Shown here in pieces: positions 1-9,750 of a DNA stretch of 64,000 nucleotides (positions are counted from its first letter, which is position 1; the number at the start of each line of letters is the position of its first letter). Below the pieces are notes generated by a model, which saw nothing but the letters and a program-made list of their open reading frames with translations, was not told the origin of the DNA and made no database searches. The DNA is from Fibrobacter sp. UWP2 (GTDB taxonomy: Bacteria > Fibrobacterota > Fibrobacteria > Fibrobacterales > Fibrobacteraceae): the NCBI RefSeq assembly GCF_900141705.1, contig NZ_FQYM01000015.1:1-64000 (forward strand). The letters run 5' to 3'. A program made the position numbers and the translations under genes.

Positions 1-45
1 GAAAAGAGCATGAAACTACTTGACAATGAAGCGCTAATAGCCTAG
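1..45 (+). CDS. Possible 3' end of an upstream gene (partial)
   Basis: Frame 1 is open from the left edge and reads 14 residues ending DNEALIA before a TAG stop at 43-45. It is too short to identify and may be chance. It is listed only because the next gene starts 70 nt downstream in the same direction. Confidence 0.25.
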   Translation, partial: EKSMKLLDNEALIA

Positions 46-116
46 ATTTACACCAGTTGGAGACCTGGATTTTCAACTAAAAAAGGGACAAATTCTTTTT
101 TATGGGGGAAAATAAA

Positions 117-707
117 ATGATGCATGGATTTTTTTTTGAACCTAAGGAACTTCGCCCCGTCGATAACGAAAAATCCCCAAAATTGAATGAAATAGAGAAC
201 CGCCCCGGTTACTACAAATGGTGGGCGAATAAAAAAGATTTCAGGATGATTCTTTCGAAGCTGGGAGCTGATTTTGATACAATTATTCGCGAAAATGTCG
301 TTGAATGTTTTGATGAATTTTATTGTGTTTATGTGGGAATTGCCGTAAAGGAGTCCGTGCGGTCAAGAATTAATTGGCATGTGAATGACAAGCACGATAA
401 AAAGAGAGTCGAGAAAGGTTACCTTTCAACTTTACGTCAAACAATTTCGAGTATTGTTGCAAATAATCAACTGGCCAAAAAAGAAACGAACGATTTTATA
501 GATCGCCTAAAAGTAGAAGTATTCTATAGCAATTATGAAATCAATTCCATCGAAGCCAAGACGGAAATTGAAAAAATCGAAAAGGACCTCATTCAAGCCA
601 AATTACGAGTCCTGAATATCCGCGACAACGAACATCCGTCGGCACAAAGCATGAAAAAAACGTTGCAAAAGCTTCGTAAAGAAAGCAAGGCCAAAGCTTT
701 GGAGTGA
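117..707 (+). CDS. GIY-YIG-like nuclease-fold protein
   Basis: About 196 residues. The sequence shows a GYY tripeptide near the N-terminus, a YVG tripeptide about 40 residues later followed by an Arg-rich helix (SVRSRINWH), and C-terminal Glu (IEKIEKDLI) and Asn (LNIRDN) positions. This order matches the GIY...YIG...R...E...N layout of GIY-YIG nucleases, some of which are type II restriction enzymes of the Eco29kI kind; the assignment is by motif only. An ATG at 102 is also in frame, but the purine run GGGGGAA at 104-110 sits correctly for the ATG at 117 (or 120), so 117 was chosen. No methyltransferase is visible next to it, so a restriction role cannot be claimed. The region is AT-rich compared with the rest of the window. 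Confidence 0.5.
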   Translation: MMHGFFFEPKELRPVDNEKSPKLNEIENRPGYYKWWANKKDFRMILSKLGADFDTIIRENVVECFDEFYCVYVGIAVKESVRSRINWHVNDKHDKKRVEKGYLSTLRQTISSIVANNQLAKKETNDFIDRLKVEVFYSNYEINSIEAKTEIEKIEKDLIQAKLRVLNIRDNEHPSAQSMKKTLQKLRKESKAKALE

Positions 708-731
708 TCAGATAAAAGACATATAAGCGTT

Positions 732-1091
732 TCAGCTGTCCACCCTTCTGGCCAAAACTGCAACATGCTGTCGCAGTATTTCGTGCACCTCGCCAGAAAG
801 AACCTTGACATCTGCCGATACATCGGAAATATCCCTTGTGTTCTGGGCGGTTTGCAGCGCCAGCGGAGTGACACCCGAACCATTGAGCAGTAAGCCTTCC
901 GATACGGCGTAATCCTTCAACTGTTTGAAAAGGCGGATGAGCGCCTTGCTCTGCGCTGTCGCCTGCTCGCCCTTAAGAACAGTCATGAGCATGTAAATAC
1001 CCTGCTCGGTAAATGCGTAGGGTGGCTTCCGAGATCCTCCCCATCTTGATATCGGAATTTCCGATATCAAGTTTAAGGATTCATTTACCCT
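732..1091 (-). pseudogene. ORF6N-domain protein, 5'-truncated remnant
   Basis: The reading frame contains the conserved second half of the ORF6N (phage/KilA-N-associated DNA-binding) domain: WGGSRKPPYAFTEQG, then MLMTVLKGEQA and ALIRLFKQLKDY. The similarity continues upstream of the only possible start (a TTG at 1068-1070) through SLNLISEIPIS to an in-frame TAG at 1092-1094, so the N-terminal half of the domain is gone. The C-terminal about 50 residues are predicted helical. It ends 24 nt from the convergent GIY-YIG-like gene. Interpretation: decayed gene of phage or mobile origin. A short translated product from TTG cannot be ruled out. Confidence 0.6.
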
Positions 1092-1108
1092 CTATCCCTC
1101 GCGACCAT

Positions 1109-2467
1109 CTACAGCACGATCACGGATTTTGGGGCGTAGATTTTGGAACTTATGCTCCTTTTGGCATCTAAGCCCAAGGAAATCAAACTATTCGGTTCCA
1201 TCAAGAAATCAATGACGTTCATGGTTAAAATTCCATTTTCGTCATAGAAAGCCGGCACAAAATCCTTTGTGACGACAATTTTCTTGAACGAATCCCGAAC
1301 CGTCTTGAACGGCCTAATTTCCTGGGCCCTTTTTTCATTATCCGGCATTGAAAATGCCGACTGAATGTAGTAACGCTGCGACCCAAGATTACAGACAAAA
1401 TCTATTTCAAGGTTCTTGCGGGAAACAGACCCGTTCTCGTTCTTTTGCGCTAGCTCCACCACGCCAACATCCACGTTAAAACCGCGATATAGCAGTTCAT
1501 TGTATATGGCGTTTTCCATCAGGTGCGTTTCCTCGAACTGCCTAAAATTGAGTCTCGCATTTCGGAGTCCCAAGTCTGCAAAATAGAACTTCTTCGGAGC
1601 ACCGATATATCGTTTGCCCTTGATGTCATAGCGCGAAGCCGAACTTATCATGAAAGCATCTTCCAGATAATCGATAAATTTCGCTACGGTATTGCGGGTT
1701 ATCTTGGACTTCTTTTCACTATGGAAGGTGTTCGTTATCTTTTCTGCACTCGACAGTGAACCCACTGACGAAGACAAGACATCAATCAAGTCCCTTAAAT
1801 CATTTTCGTTCCTGATTTTGTTCCGCTTGACGACATCGCGAATATAGACTTCATCAAAAAGACTCGACAGGATATGACGTTTCTTTTCGGCATTACTTTC
1901 CTGTGCCACAAGTGGCAGACCACCATAAAGCAGATACTCCGCAAAGCCCTGGTACTTGTCCCCAGAAAAATTTTCCATGAACTCGCTAAAAGAAAGCGGC
2001 AACAAATGAATCTGGTCGCTTCTCCCCGCAAATTCTGTAATCAAGTCCTTCGACAGAAACTTCGCATTGCTCCCCGTTACAAAAATTTCAAATTCCGGTT
2101 TCCGAAGATACGAATTCAAGACCGACTCAAACGCACCCAGCTCCTGGATTTCGTCCAACAACAAGAAATACCGTTCACCTTCCTTGGTATGCGTTTTCAG
2201 ATAGTCCATAAATTTTGCCGGATCCACCTGCTTTTTCTTCAACTGTAGTTCAATCGGATTTTCGCCGATTCGTTCAAGGTCTTCGGCGGAATCGAAAGCA
2301 AACCGGATTATATGTTCTGCATCCGTTACATTGTATTTCAAGTAATCGTAAAAGAGGGTGTTCAACAGAAAGGACTTGCCGGAACGCCGAATTCCGGTAA
2401 TCACCTTGATAAAACCATTCCCGATGGAATGGACCAATTTGTCCAGATAGACCTGTCTTTTGAACAT
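1109..2467 (-). CDS. AAA ATPase with C-terminal DUF4143 domain
   Basis: 452 residues. The N-terminal P-loop is GIRRSGKS around residues 25-32 and a Walker B-like LLLDEIQEL follows near residue 105, then TGSNAKFLS (sensor-like) and the FAGR motif. The C-terminal third (ADLGLRNARLNF, NAIYNELLYRGF, then NLEIDFV) is the nuclease-like DUF4143 fold. This AAA_14/DUF4143 family is widespread and often duplicated; its cellular role is not firmly established, although toxin-antitoxin or mobile-element links have been suggested. It sits alone between the ORF6N remnant and an intergenic region with a 37-nt direct repeat. Its start has no strong Shine-Dalgarno sequence; a TATAAT hexamer lies about 30 nt upstream. 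Confidence 0.85.
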   Translation of the reverse strand: MFKRQVYLDKLVHSIGNGFIKVITGIRRSGKSFLLNTLFYDYLKYNVTDAEHIIRFAFDSAEDLERIGENPIELQLKKKQVDPAKFMDYLKTHTKEGERYFLLLDEIQELGAFESVLNSYLRKPEFEIFVTGSNAKFLSKDLITEFAGRSDQIHLLPLSFSEFMENFSGDKYQGFAEYLLYGGLPLVAQESNAEKKRHILSSLFDEVYIRDVVKRNKIRNENDLRDLIDVLSSSVGSLSSAEKITNTFHSEKKSKITRNTVAKFIDYLEDAFMISSASRYDIKGKRYIGAPKKFYFADLGLRNARLNFRQFEETHLMENAIYNELLYRGFNVDVGVVELAQKNENGSVSRKNLEIDFVCNLGSQRYYIQSAFSMPDNEKRAQEIRPFKTVRDSFKKIVVTKDFVPAFYDENGILTMNVIDFLMEPNSLISLGLDAKRSISSKIYAPKSVIVL

Positions 2468-2479
2468 TTTTCGCCCTTT

Positions 2480-2588
2480 TTAGGAATTATTTTTGCATAT
2501 TATAACGTTTTTCATTCCTAATATATATAATTTTAGTGGAAAACGAGTATATTAGGAATTATTTTTGCATATTTTACATTTTTTCATT
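2480..2588. repeat. Direct repeat pair upstream of the DUF4143 ATPase
   Basis: Two copies of a 37-nt sequence lie at 2480-2516 and 2552-2588, 72 nt apart. The first 22 nt are identical (beginning TTAGGAATTATT) and both end TTTTTCATTC. The first copy also pairs with ATTCCTAA at 2514-2521 as an inverted repeat. On the minus strand each copy carries a -10-like hexamer (TATAAT in one, TAAAAT in the other), so the pair may be a duplicated promoter or operator. Confidence 0.6.
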
Positions 2589-2624
2589 CGTATTGTAAAT
2601 GCCTTTCCTGGTGTTGAGTGCCGT

Positions 2625-2801
2625 TAATCTTCTGGCCCTAATCCTTCTGCCTCCCGGGCCCACTGGTCATCGAGATCGGGATGTTCCTTGCGAAAACGCC
2701 TTAGGGCTTTATGGATTTCCCAATCCAGGTTCAAGTTTTCGGCTTGGCACTTGGGCTTCAGCTCGTTGTAGAGTTCTTTTACTTTTTCTTCGAGTGTCAT
2801 A
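2625..2801 (-). CDS. Small protein of unknown function (58 aa)
   Basis: This short gene begins MTLEEKVKEL and ends AEGLGPED. It has a clear Shine-Dalgarno sequence (AAAGGAG) seven bases before its ATG. The product is highly charged and probably helical, with one Cys and the patch HKALRRFRKEHPDLDDQW. No family was recognised. It lies 43 nt downstream of the unknown gene ending at 2845, on the same strand, so the two are probably co-transcribed. The good ribosome site and operon position are the reasons to call it real; nothing supports a function. Confidence 0.6.
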
Positions 2802-2844
2802 ATTTGCTCCTTTTTTGCAATTTAAATTTATCCAATAATTTATG

Positions 2845-3618
2845 TCAAATATTGACATTTTCATTCAACCTTAACTCGTTAATCATCGTTTCGAGATTGC
2901 AAGGCTCGCCGTCGCCGTGGAATTCGGCTCCGGGTCTCGGGTCTTTATAGTTTCCCTTTTCGACCTTCTTCTCGTATTCCGCTTCGGCGAGCGTCCACTT
3001 GGCGATGATTGACTTTGCGACGGTCTCGACGTCTTCGGAAAGGCTGGTCTGCAAGAACCAGAAATACTGCCCGAAACTACGGTTCTTGACGCGAATTTCC
3101 TGCTTGCACTCGGGGCAATATGCGGTCGCGCGGGAACTGCCCGAAAGCGGGGACCCGGTGAAGCTGCGGATGACCGCCGTTCCGCCGCACTTGCACTCGA
3201 CTTTGAACTGGTCGGTTTCCCAGATGCGCAGAAGTGTCGCAAGCCTGAGGCCGACCCTGACGATGCTGCCTGCAATGTTGAACGCCCTTGAGGTGTGCAG
3301 GGGGCCTACGTAGAGCCCGCCGCCCTTGATGGCGTAGTGGGCGTCTATGTTCGCGTAGCGCGGTGTCGCGAGGATTTCGTCCCGGTGGCGCATGATGAGG
3401 TCCAGGTTGTCGAACAGCAATTTCTTCTTGCGCTCGAAACGCTTCTCCTGGAGTTCGTGCAGTTCCTCTTGCTCTTTTCTCTCCTTTTCCATTTCGTCGC
3501 TAATCAGCTTCAGCCCCGCCGCCTGCCGCTTGCACATTGAGACGAACGATTCCGGATGGGAGTCCGGTTTCTTGAGGTAATCGTTGATAGATCTTGAATC
3601 GTCGAATATGATTGCCAT
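2845..3618 (-). CDS. Unknown protein with a four-cysteine zinc-ribbon-like region
   Basis: 257 residues with a strong Shine-Dalgarno sequence (AGGAGG) before the ATG at 3618. Residues about 40-75 are a charged segment (EKERKEQEELHELQEKR) that should form a coiled coil. A CKCGG pair around residue 143 and a CPEC pair about 30 residues later could bind one zinc. The middle holds GGGLYVGPLHTSRAFNIAG, a glycine-rich stretch of unknown meaning. No known family was recognised. It lies upstream of the 58-aa gene in the same direction. The AT-rich surroundings and lack of recognisable neighbours fit an accessory gene. Confidence 0.6.
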   Translation of the reverse strand: MAIIFDDSRSINDYLKKPDSHPESFVSMCKRQAAGLKLISDEMEKERKEQEELHELQEKRFERKKKLLFDNLDLIMRHRDEILATPRYANIDAHYAIKGGGLYVGPLHTSRAFNIAGSIVRVGLRLATLLRIWETDQFKVECKCGGTAVIRSFTGSPLSGSSRATAYCPECKQEIRVKNRSFGQYFWFLQTSLSEDVETVAKSIIAKWTLAEAEYEKKVEKGNYKDPRPGAEFHGDGEPCNLETMINELRLNENVNI

Positions 3619-3735
3619 GGAAAACCTCCTGGTGTTTTTCTAATATTTGTTTCATATTCGCTATGCATGTATGTAAATATATGCATAAGCACAGTGATTA
3701 ATATACAAAAAGAGAGCGACAAAAAATGTCACTTG

Positions 3736-3754
3736 CCAAAAATCGTATTTTTGG
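3736..3754. terminator. Hairpin downstream of the M41-like gene
   Basis: A 7-bp stem, CCAAAAA / TTTTTGG, with a 5-nt loop lies just past the stop of the minus-strand gene ending at 3760. A second imperfect stem (GACA/TGTC) follows in the minus direction before a T-rich run. It is probably the terminator of the PAP2 / histidine phosphatase / M41-like operon. Confidence 0.45.
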
Positions 3755-3759
3755 GGTTT

Positions 3760-4251
3760 TTAGGCTTTTTTCAGGATGTTTTCGATATCATCGCGGGTCA
3801 GGTACACGCGCTGATTCAACGCTTCGGCAATCCCACAAAGGGCCTTGCGGCATGCCATCAGGATGTTGTAATCCTGCTCGACCACGTTCGTCTCGACCAG
3901 CTGAAAATAGTAGCACGCCGCCTGGAACTTCTGGTAATCCGGATCGCTCTTGTAGAGCTCCATGGGCAGTTCCTTCATGACGGTGTCGAGGTCGCACTTG
4001 AAATCCTTGCGCATCAGGAATTCCGCGATATGGCCCGCCATCGCGATATGCGCGTCGCCCTCGAGTTCCGTACCCGCGATGTGCGTGGTGCCCGGCTGCT
4101 CCCTGGAATTGTTCATCTTCACGTAATCCAGCGGGCGCTTGAACAGGAACGCGACAAGCGCGTGGCCCGCCTCGTGGTTGCACAGTTTCTTGAATTCCTC
4201 TTCGCCGAAAAACTCCACCAGCGATTCATGCGTCAAGACTTGTTCCGGCAT
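3760..4251 (-). CDS. Stand-alone peptidase M41-like protein (no AAA domain)
   Basis: 163 residues. The zinc-protease motif HEAGHALVAF (HExxH) lies near residue 26, followed by a segment like the FtsH protease domain: a helix AMAGHIAEFLM and a later acidic patch SDPDYQKFQAA where FtsH has its third zinc ligand. FtsH carries this domain behind a membrane anchor and an AAA ATPase; here neither is present, so the protein must act without its own unfoldase, if it is active. The start at 4251 is set by AAGGAG eight bases upstream; the frame extends 22 codons further but has no ribosome site there. It is the last gene of the three-gene operon that begins with the PAP2 phosphatase. Confidence 0.65.
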   Translation of the reverse strand: MPEQVLTHESLVEFFGEEEFKKLCNHEAGHALVAFLFKRPLDYVKMNNSREQPGTTHIAGTELEGDAHIAMAGHIAEFLMRKDFKCDLDTVMKELPMELYKSDPDYQKFQAACYYFQLVETNVVEQDYNILMACRKALCGIAEALNQRVYLTRDDIENILKKA

Positions 4252-4291
4252 TGCGAAACTCCTTTGCAGGCCCCTGTTTGGAACCGCGAAT

Positions 4292-4972
4292 CTAGAACTC
4301 CAGCCAGCCCGTTTCAAGGCCAGTCACGGGAACAATGCGGCGGGGCGCACAGCCTTCCGGGCCAGTCACCACGGCCATTCCGGTGAGGTAATTCATCCAG
4401 CGCCGGGGCGTAAAACGCATGTTACAGAAGTGTGTGAGACACGGAACCACCCAGGCGTCGTGCGTCGCGAAGATGTTGAAGCGTGCAACACCCTTCGAAA
4501 GCATCGTCGAAAGCATCTCTCTGGAGCGGCTCGCCAGTGGGTAAAACGCTTCGCGGGTACCGCGGGCCCCTTGCGAGGTCTCGTTTTCTAGCCATGCGCA
4601 AATGCCTTCGTAAAACCCGGCGCGCAGCACCTTTTCGAACTCGCCCTGGTCCTGCACGAAAAAATCGCCAAGGCAACCGAGCGGTTCCACATGGACCTCG
4701 CGAAGCCCGTGCCCTTCCCCGATGCAACGGGCCGTTTCCATACAGCGTCCTACCGGGCTCGAGAAAAAGACCATGTCGCCGTCGGGGATGCTCCGGCCAA
4801 GCGAGAAAGCCTGCTCGCGACCGCGTTCCGTAAGACCCACATGCGCGCCGTAATCGGGGTCGTTAGGCGTAATGTGGTTGCGTTCTCCGTGACGTATCAG
4901 GAGGAACACGCGCTCGTCATTCGCCAGCGACTCAAAAAAATCTTTTCCCAAAACAAAGTCCAAGAATGACAC
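4292..4972 (-). CDS. Histidine phosphatase superfamily protein
   Basis: 226 residues with the catalytic LIRHGERN motif near residue 25 (phosphorylated His), the conserved Arg in SSPVGRCMETA (about residue 75) and a second His in FNIFATHDAWVV (about residue 170). This is the phosphoglycerate-mutase-like fold; members dephosphorylate sugar phosphates or other small molecules, and the substrate cannot be told here. Translation starts at a GTG only six bases after the PAP2 stop, with AGGGAA overlapping that stop, so the two genes are coupled. The M41-like gene follows 40 nt later. Confidence 0.8.
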   Translation of the reverse strand: MSFLDFVLGKDFFESLANDERVFLLIRHGERNHITPNDPDYGAHVGLTERGREQAFSLGRSIPDGDMVFFSSPVGRCMETARCIGEGHGLREVHVEPLGCLGDFFVQDQGEFEKVLRAGFYEGICAWLENETSQGARGTREAFYPLASRSREMLSTMLSKGVARFNIFATHDAWVVPCLTHFCNMRFTPRRWMNYLTGMAVVTGPEGCAPRRIVPVTGLETGWLEF

Positions 4973-4978
4973 AATTCC

Positions 4979-5509
4979 CTAAAAAATCGTTATCCAAATG
5001 ACATGCCCAAGCACAAAGCTCAATATGCCGAGCAAGAACCCGCACAAAATGTCCGTGAGCCAATGCACGCCAAAGTACACGCGCAAAAGCCCCCATGTGA
5101 GCGGCAAAAGAATCATGATCCAGCCATATTGGGGAACACAAAAGAAAACGGCACTCGCAACCGCCAGGTTGTTCATCGTGTGACCCGAAGGGAAGCTGTA
5201 CTTGTCGAGCGGCGGAACTTCCGCCTTGATTTGCGGGTTCGCCGCGAACGGGCGCGGGCGTTTGGTATTGAGTTTAACCACCTCGTAAAGCACAAGGCTC
5301 ACCGCGAGCGCCATGAGCGCCTGCCAGAGGATCGGCAAAAAGCGGTCCCAGCCGACCTTCAAGAAGACGAACAGCGCGAACGCCGCCCAGATGTAGCCGT
5401 CGCCAAGGCGCACGTAAAATTTGAGGAGTTTCTCGGTTCCCTTGGAAAAACGGCGATTTGTCCAGTAGACAGACACCCGATTGTCAAATTCTGCTATGCG
5501 TTTTAACAT
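4979..5509 (-). CDS. PAP2-family membrane phosphatase
   Basis: 176 residues and four to five hydrophobic helices. All three parts of the PAP2 signature are present: KLNTKRPRP, then PSGHT, then RVYFGVHWLTD. Such enzymes remove phosphate from lipid phosphates such as phosphatidate, PGP or undecaprenyl pyrophosphate on the outer face of the inner membrane; the substrate is not defined by sequence. The ATG at 5509 was preferred over an in-frame TTG three codons upstream because a TAGATTTG box lies six bases before it and there is no Shine-Dalgarno sequence, suggesting a leaderless transcript. It heads the operon with the histidine phosphatase and M41-like protein, and is divergent from ackA. Confidence 0.85.
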   Translation of the reverse strand: MLKRIAEFDNRVSVYWTNRRFSKGTEKLLKFYVRLGDGYIWAAFALFVFLKVGWDRFLPILWQALMALAVSLVLYEVVKLNTKRPRPFAANPQIKAEVPPLDKYSFPSGHTMNNLAVASAVFFCVPQYGWIMILLPLTWGLLRVYFGVHWLTDILCGFLLGILSFVLGHVIWITIF

Positions 5510-5515
5510 CAACCC

Positions 5516-5523
5516 CAAATCTA
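5516..5523 (-). promoter_or_regulatory. TAnnTTTG box before PAP2 gene
   Basis: On the minus strand the octamer TAGATTTG lies 6 nt before the ATG at 5509. It matches the -7 element described for Bacteroidota promoters. The gene lacks a Shine-Dalgarno sequence. Confidence 0.5.
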
Positions 5524-5585
5524 GTTTTATTTGAATTTCCTATTTTTCCACGCTGGAAACAAACAATAAAATATAGAGGCTCAAC

Positions 5586-6755
<1,170 letters not shown>

Positions 6756-6813
6756 TAGGTACGAGAGCGCCAGCCCTGCACCTATTTTGCAGATTCTAGC
6801 GCAAACGGTCTGA

Positions 6814-6838
6814 AAAGGCTCCGCATTGCGGAGCCTTT
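6814..6838. terminator. Bidirectional rho-independent terminator
   Basis: An 11-bp perfect stem, AAAGGCTCCGC / GCGGAGCCTTT, with loop ATT lies between the convergent ackA and the large surface-protein gene. A T-rich run follows in the plus direction. Confidence 0.9.
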
Positions 6839-6864
6839 CTTTCGTTATTGACACACTACGTGCG

Positions 6865-9558
6865 TCACTTAATCGTCCAGGTCTGGTTGTTGACGCGGAG
6901 GATCTTACGACCCTGCACCTGGGCACTCGCGTTACGCACGTCGGCTTCCGAGACCGGGAGCTTAGCCTGCCACATCACGCGGCCCTGCATGTCGAGGAGA
7001 GCCACGCTGCCGTGGCTCTGCATCACGGCATTCTGCCAGGTAGCCTTGGGCTGCGCAATCATCGGGGCAATGCCGTCCTTGGCGTTTTCCTTGCCCAGCA
7101 CAATAAAGAAGTTCACCGTCACATAGGTGCCGGCAGCATCGGCCGACTTAACACCAATTGCAAAAGTCTCGCCTTCTTCATACGTAGCCTTTTCAACAAA
7201 GGAGAACGTCAGGGAATCGCCCTTGATAGCCGCTTCAACTTTTTTAGACAAAGCCGGAGTCATATTGGGCGTATAGGTTAAAGAGTCGTCATCAATATCG
7301 CTCACATAATCACTCATATCAACACTCACGGACCACTTCTCTATGTTCTTCACATAGAGCGTATCCGTCTTGAGCAGCACAGGCTTGTCGTTCACCGGAG
7401 CAATATCCACGACGATCTGCATTTCAGCCGGAGTGTAGTCGCCATCGGTCGCATACACCGTCACCACAGCCTTGCCACAAGAATCCTTGACCGGCTTAAT
7501 GGTAATAGAAGCCGTCGTTACAGTCACAGTCATTTTGCCATCATTGCTCTTGGCAGAATACGTCAGCGTTCCGTCAGTCTGGCTCTTGAACCAGCTTGTG
7601 TAAATGGCCTTGAGGAAGCTGATACTCTTGGTGGCATCTTCCGTCGTAGACGTATCGACCTTGGCAACAAGAACCTTGGGAACCAAGTTCTCGCCGACCG
7701 TAATGGTCACCGTCGTTTCTTCGGACTCCACCTTCTTCGAATTGACTGCCTTATAGGTAAAGGAATCCTCACCCGTAAAGTCGGCGTCGGAGGTGTAGGT
7801 AAAGCTGCCGTCTTCCTTAAGTTCAAGTTTGCCGTTCTTGGGCTTTTCAACCAGCACAGCCTTCAAAGTATCCTTGGCATTGTCGGGGTTCTTGTCGTTA
7901 GCCAGAACGCCATTCTTGGCAGTCGTCTTGAATTCCGCCCCCTGCAGAGCCTTGAAGGAGTCTGCAACGGCAAGTGGAGGATCGTCCACCGCACTGACCT
8001 TGATAATTATGTTCACGCCGACCGTATCTTTGCCCTCGGCGGCAAACAAGAAGAGGGTGTCCGTTCCGTTTGCGTTAGCGACAGACGTCACATCGAATAT
8101 GTAATCGTTGGCAATTTTGCCCACTTCAGAAACTGTGACAACGCCCTTGTTGCTCTTGATCTTCACTTCGATGCCGGTGGCGCTTATCGCATCAGGGTCA
8201 GTGAACACAATATTCGCCGTCGGAATGGAAACTTCAAACGCGTCAAAGTCCTCTTTCACCTCAATAACAGTGCCGAGTTTTTGCGCCTCGTCATTGACAT
8301 AGATGGTAGAGTCAGTGACCACAACCTTGGCCGGGTCTTCCACGTTCTTCACCGTAATAGTCACCGTGGCAGGTTCACTGGTCTTGGGTTCATAGGAGTC
8401 ATCTGTACGGGCAACCTCGGTAATCTCGTAGGTAAATACATCTGTACCATAAAAATCGGGATTGGGGACGTAAGTGAAGGAGCCCTTTTCGCTGAATGTC
8501 AAAGTACCGTGCAACGGCTCCTTAACCAAAGTCGCAGTGTAGCTATCTTCGTCAGCATCATAGTCGTTGACAAGCACGCCCTTGCTGGCGAGCACCTTGA
8601 GAGAATCGTCTTCAGACATGGAGTAGGCGTCGTCGACAGCCACCGGAGCATTTTCATTGTCAATTACGGTAAGGGCGAGTTCGTAGGTGACAGCAGCGTG
8701 TTCGCCGTCATCGGCAGTCAGGGTAACCACAGTCTCGCCATCGGTGTTGGAGACAGCCACAATTTTTACCGTTTCGCCCAAACCGAGGTCCTTTGCAACA
8801 AGAGCCGTAGCAACGGGATCCGCAAAAGAAACAGACACCAGCGCGTCGCCATCCTTGTCGCTAAAGATACTGGAGAGCTTGATGGAAAGGGTGTCGCCTT
8901 CGTTCAAGACGGCCTCACCTTCGGCGTCACCAACAAGGGCTGGCGGGTAAGTAACGCACTTGTCGCCCAAAATGAAGCTTGAAACTTCAACAGTGTTTTC
9001 GGCGATGCCGGACTTCTTGGCCATCTCGCTCTTGTAGCTAAACTGGACACCGGTCTGCCTATCCACATTCCACTTAACGGTTACATCGGACTTCCAGCCC
9101 TGGGTCAGGTCATCGAAAGCCACAAAAGTTGACTTGAATCCGGTCGAAGCCGGCAAGGTGACACCGTAAAAGTTGCCGTCGCTAATGGAGGATTGCTTAA
9201 AATCCAGACGGACCGGCGCCAAAGCCTTATAGGTAACGCAAGCGCCTTTGTACGCAGAAAGCGAGATGTAGGAATCCTTGCAATTTTCCCCATTTTCGTC
9301 ACAGGTCTGCTTCCAGCCGATGCCGTAGCCCGCGCCCGAATTTGTGCTTGTCGTGGGAACAGAGAAGTCAATCACCTTGACTTCGTTCACGTTCGTCGTA
9401 TCGACGGTGGCCTTGGTGCCATACTCATAAACGTACGAATATGCCGTTTCGAAAGTGGCTTCGTCTTCGTCGCTCCACACCACAGCGGTGGCGGCGTGGG
9501 TGTAGCCGGCCACAATACCGAGGGCCGCTACCGTCAAAAGAGTTTTTGTAACTGTCAT
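6865..9558 (-). CDS. Large secreted protein with tandem cadherin/Ig-like repeats
   Basis: 897 residues. An N-terminal signal peptide (ending GYTHAATA) is followed by a roughly 200-residue beta-rich domain of unknown family, then repeated modules. Two of these show the tandem-95/VCBS-like pattern: NDYDADEDSYTATLV with GSFTYVPNPDFYG and DVFTYE, and NDKNPDNAKDTLKAVLV with GSFTYTSDADFTG and DSFTYK. The C-terminus carries ALLDMQGRVMW and ILRVNNQTWTIK, the short beta-sandwich tail shared by several secreted proteins in this window. AAAGGAG precedes the ATG. It probably sits on or outside the outer membrane and may bind polysaccharide or cells. No catalytic motif was seen. It stands alone between two intergenic regions. 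Confidence 0.75.
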   Translation of the reverse strand: MTVTKTLLTVAALGIVAGYTHAATAVVWSDEDEATFETAYSYVYEYGTKATVDTTNVNEVKVIDFSVPTTSTNSGAGYGIGWKQTCDENGENCKDSYISLSAYKGACVTYKALAPVRLDFKQSSISDGNFYGVTLPASTGFKSTFVAFDDLTQGWKSDVTVKWNVDRQTGVQFSYKSEMAKKSGIAENTVEVSSFILGDKCVTYPPALVGDAEGEAVLNEGDTLSIKLSSIFSDKDGDALVSVSFADPVATALVAKDLGLGETVKIVAVSNTDGETVVTLTADDGEHAAVTYELALTVIDNENAPVAVDDAYSMSEDDSLKVLASKGVLVNDYDADEDSYTATLVKEPLHGTLTFSEKGSFTYVPNPDFYGTDVFTYEITEVARTDDSYEPKTSEPATVTITVKNVEDPAKVVVTDSTIYVNDEAQKLGTVIEVKEDFDAFEVSIPTANIVFTDPDAISATGIEVKIKSNKGVVTVSEVGKIANDYIFDVTSVANANGTDTLFLFAAEGKDTVGVNIIIKVSAVDDPPLAVADSFKALQGAEFKTTAKNGVLANDKNPDNAKDTLKAVLVEKPKNGKLELKEDGSFTYTSDADFTGEDSFTYKAVNSKKVESEETTVTITVGENLVPKVLVAKVDTSTTEDATKSISFLKAIYTSWFKSQTDGTLTYSAKSNDGKMTVTVTTASITIKPVKDSCGKAVVTVYATDGDYTPAEMQIVVDIAPVNDKPVLLKTDTLYVKNIEKWSVSVDMSDYVSDIDDDSLTYTPNMTPALSKKVEAAIKGDSLTFSFVEKATYEEGETFAIGVKSADAAGTYVTVNFFIVLGKENAKDGIAPMIAQPKATWQNAVMQSHGSVALLDMQGRVMWQAKLPVSEADVRNASAQVQGRKILRVNNQTWTIK

Positions 9559-9750
9559 AAAGAACTCCTTTCTTTAAAACCGATTAAAACCGCCTGTGCG
9601 GCGGACCCCTTACCACGTAATATTAAAATAACAATTTGACGGGCGTCACACAAGAGGGGGGAGGGGGCGGTTTTTGCGGGATGGCCCCAAAAAGCCCCCA
9701 AAACAGGCCCTTTTTCGAAAAAAAACGGTTGACGGTCTGCCAGGCGCGGT

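Noticed and set aside
9559-9750. Intergenic region before the large surface protein as a small RNA
   Set aside because: Only the promoter region, ribosome site and G-rich and A-rich stretches were seen; no convincing hairpin or terminator.
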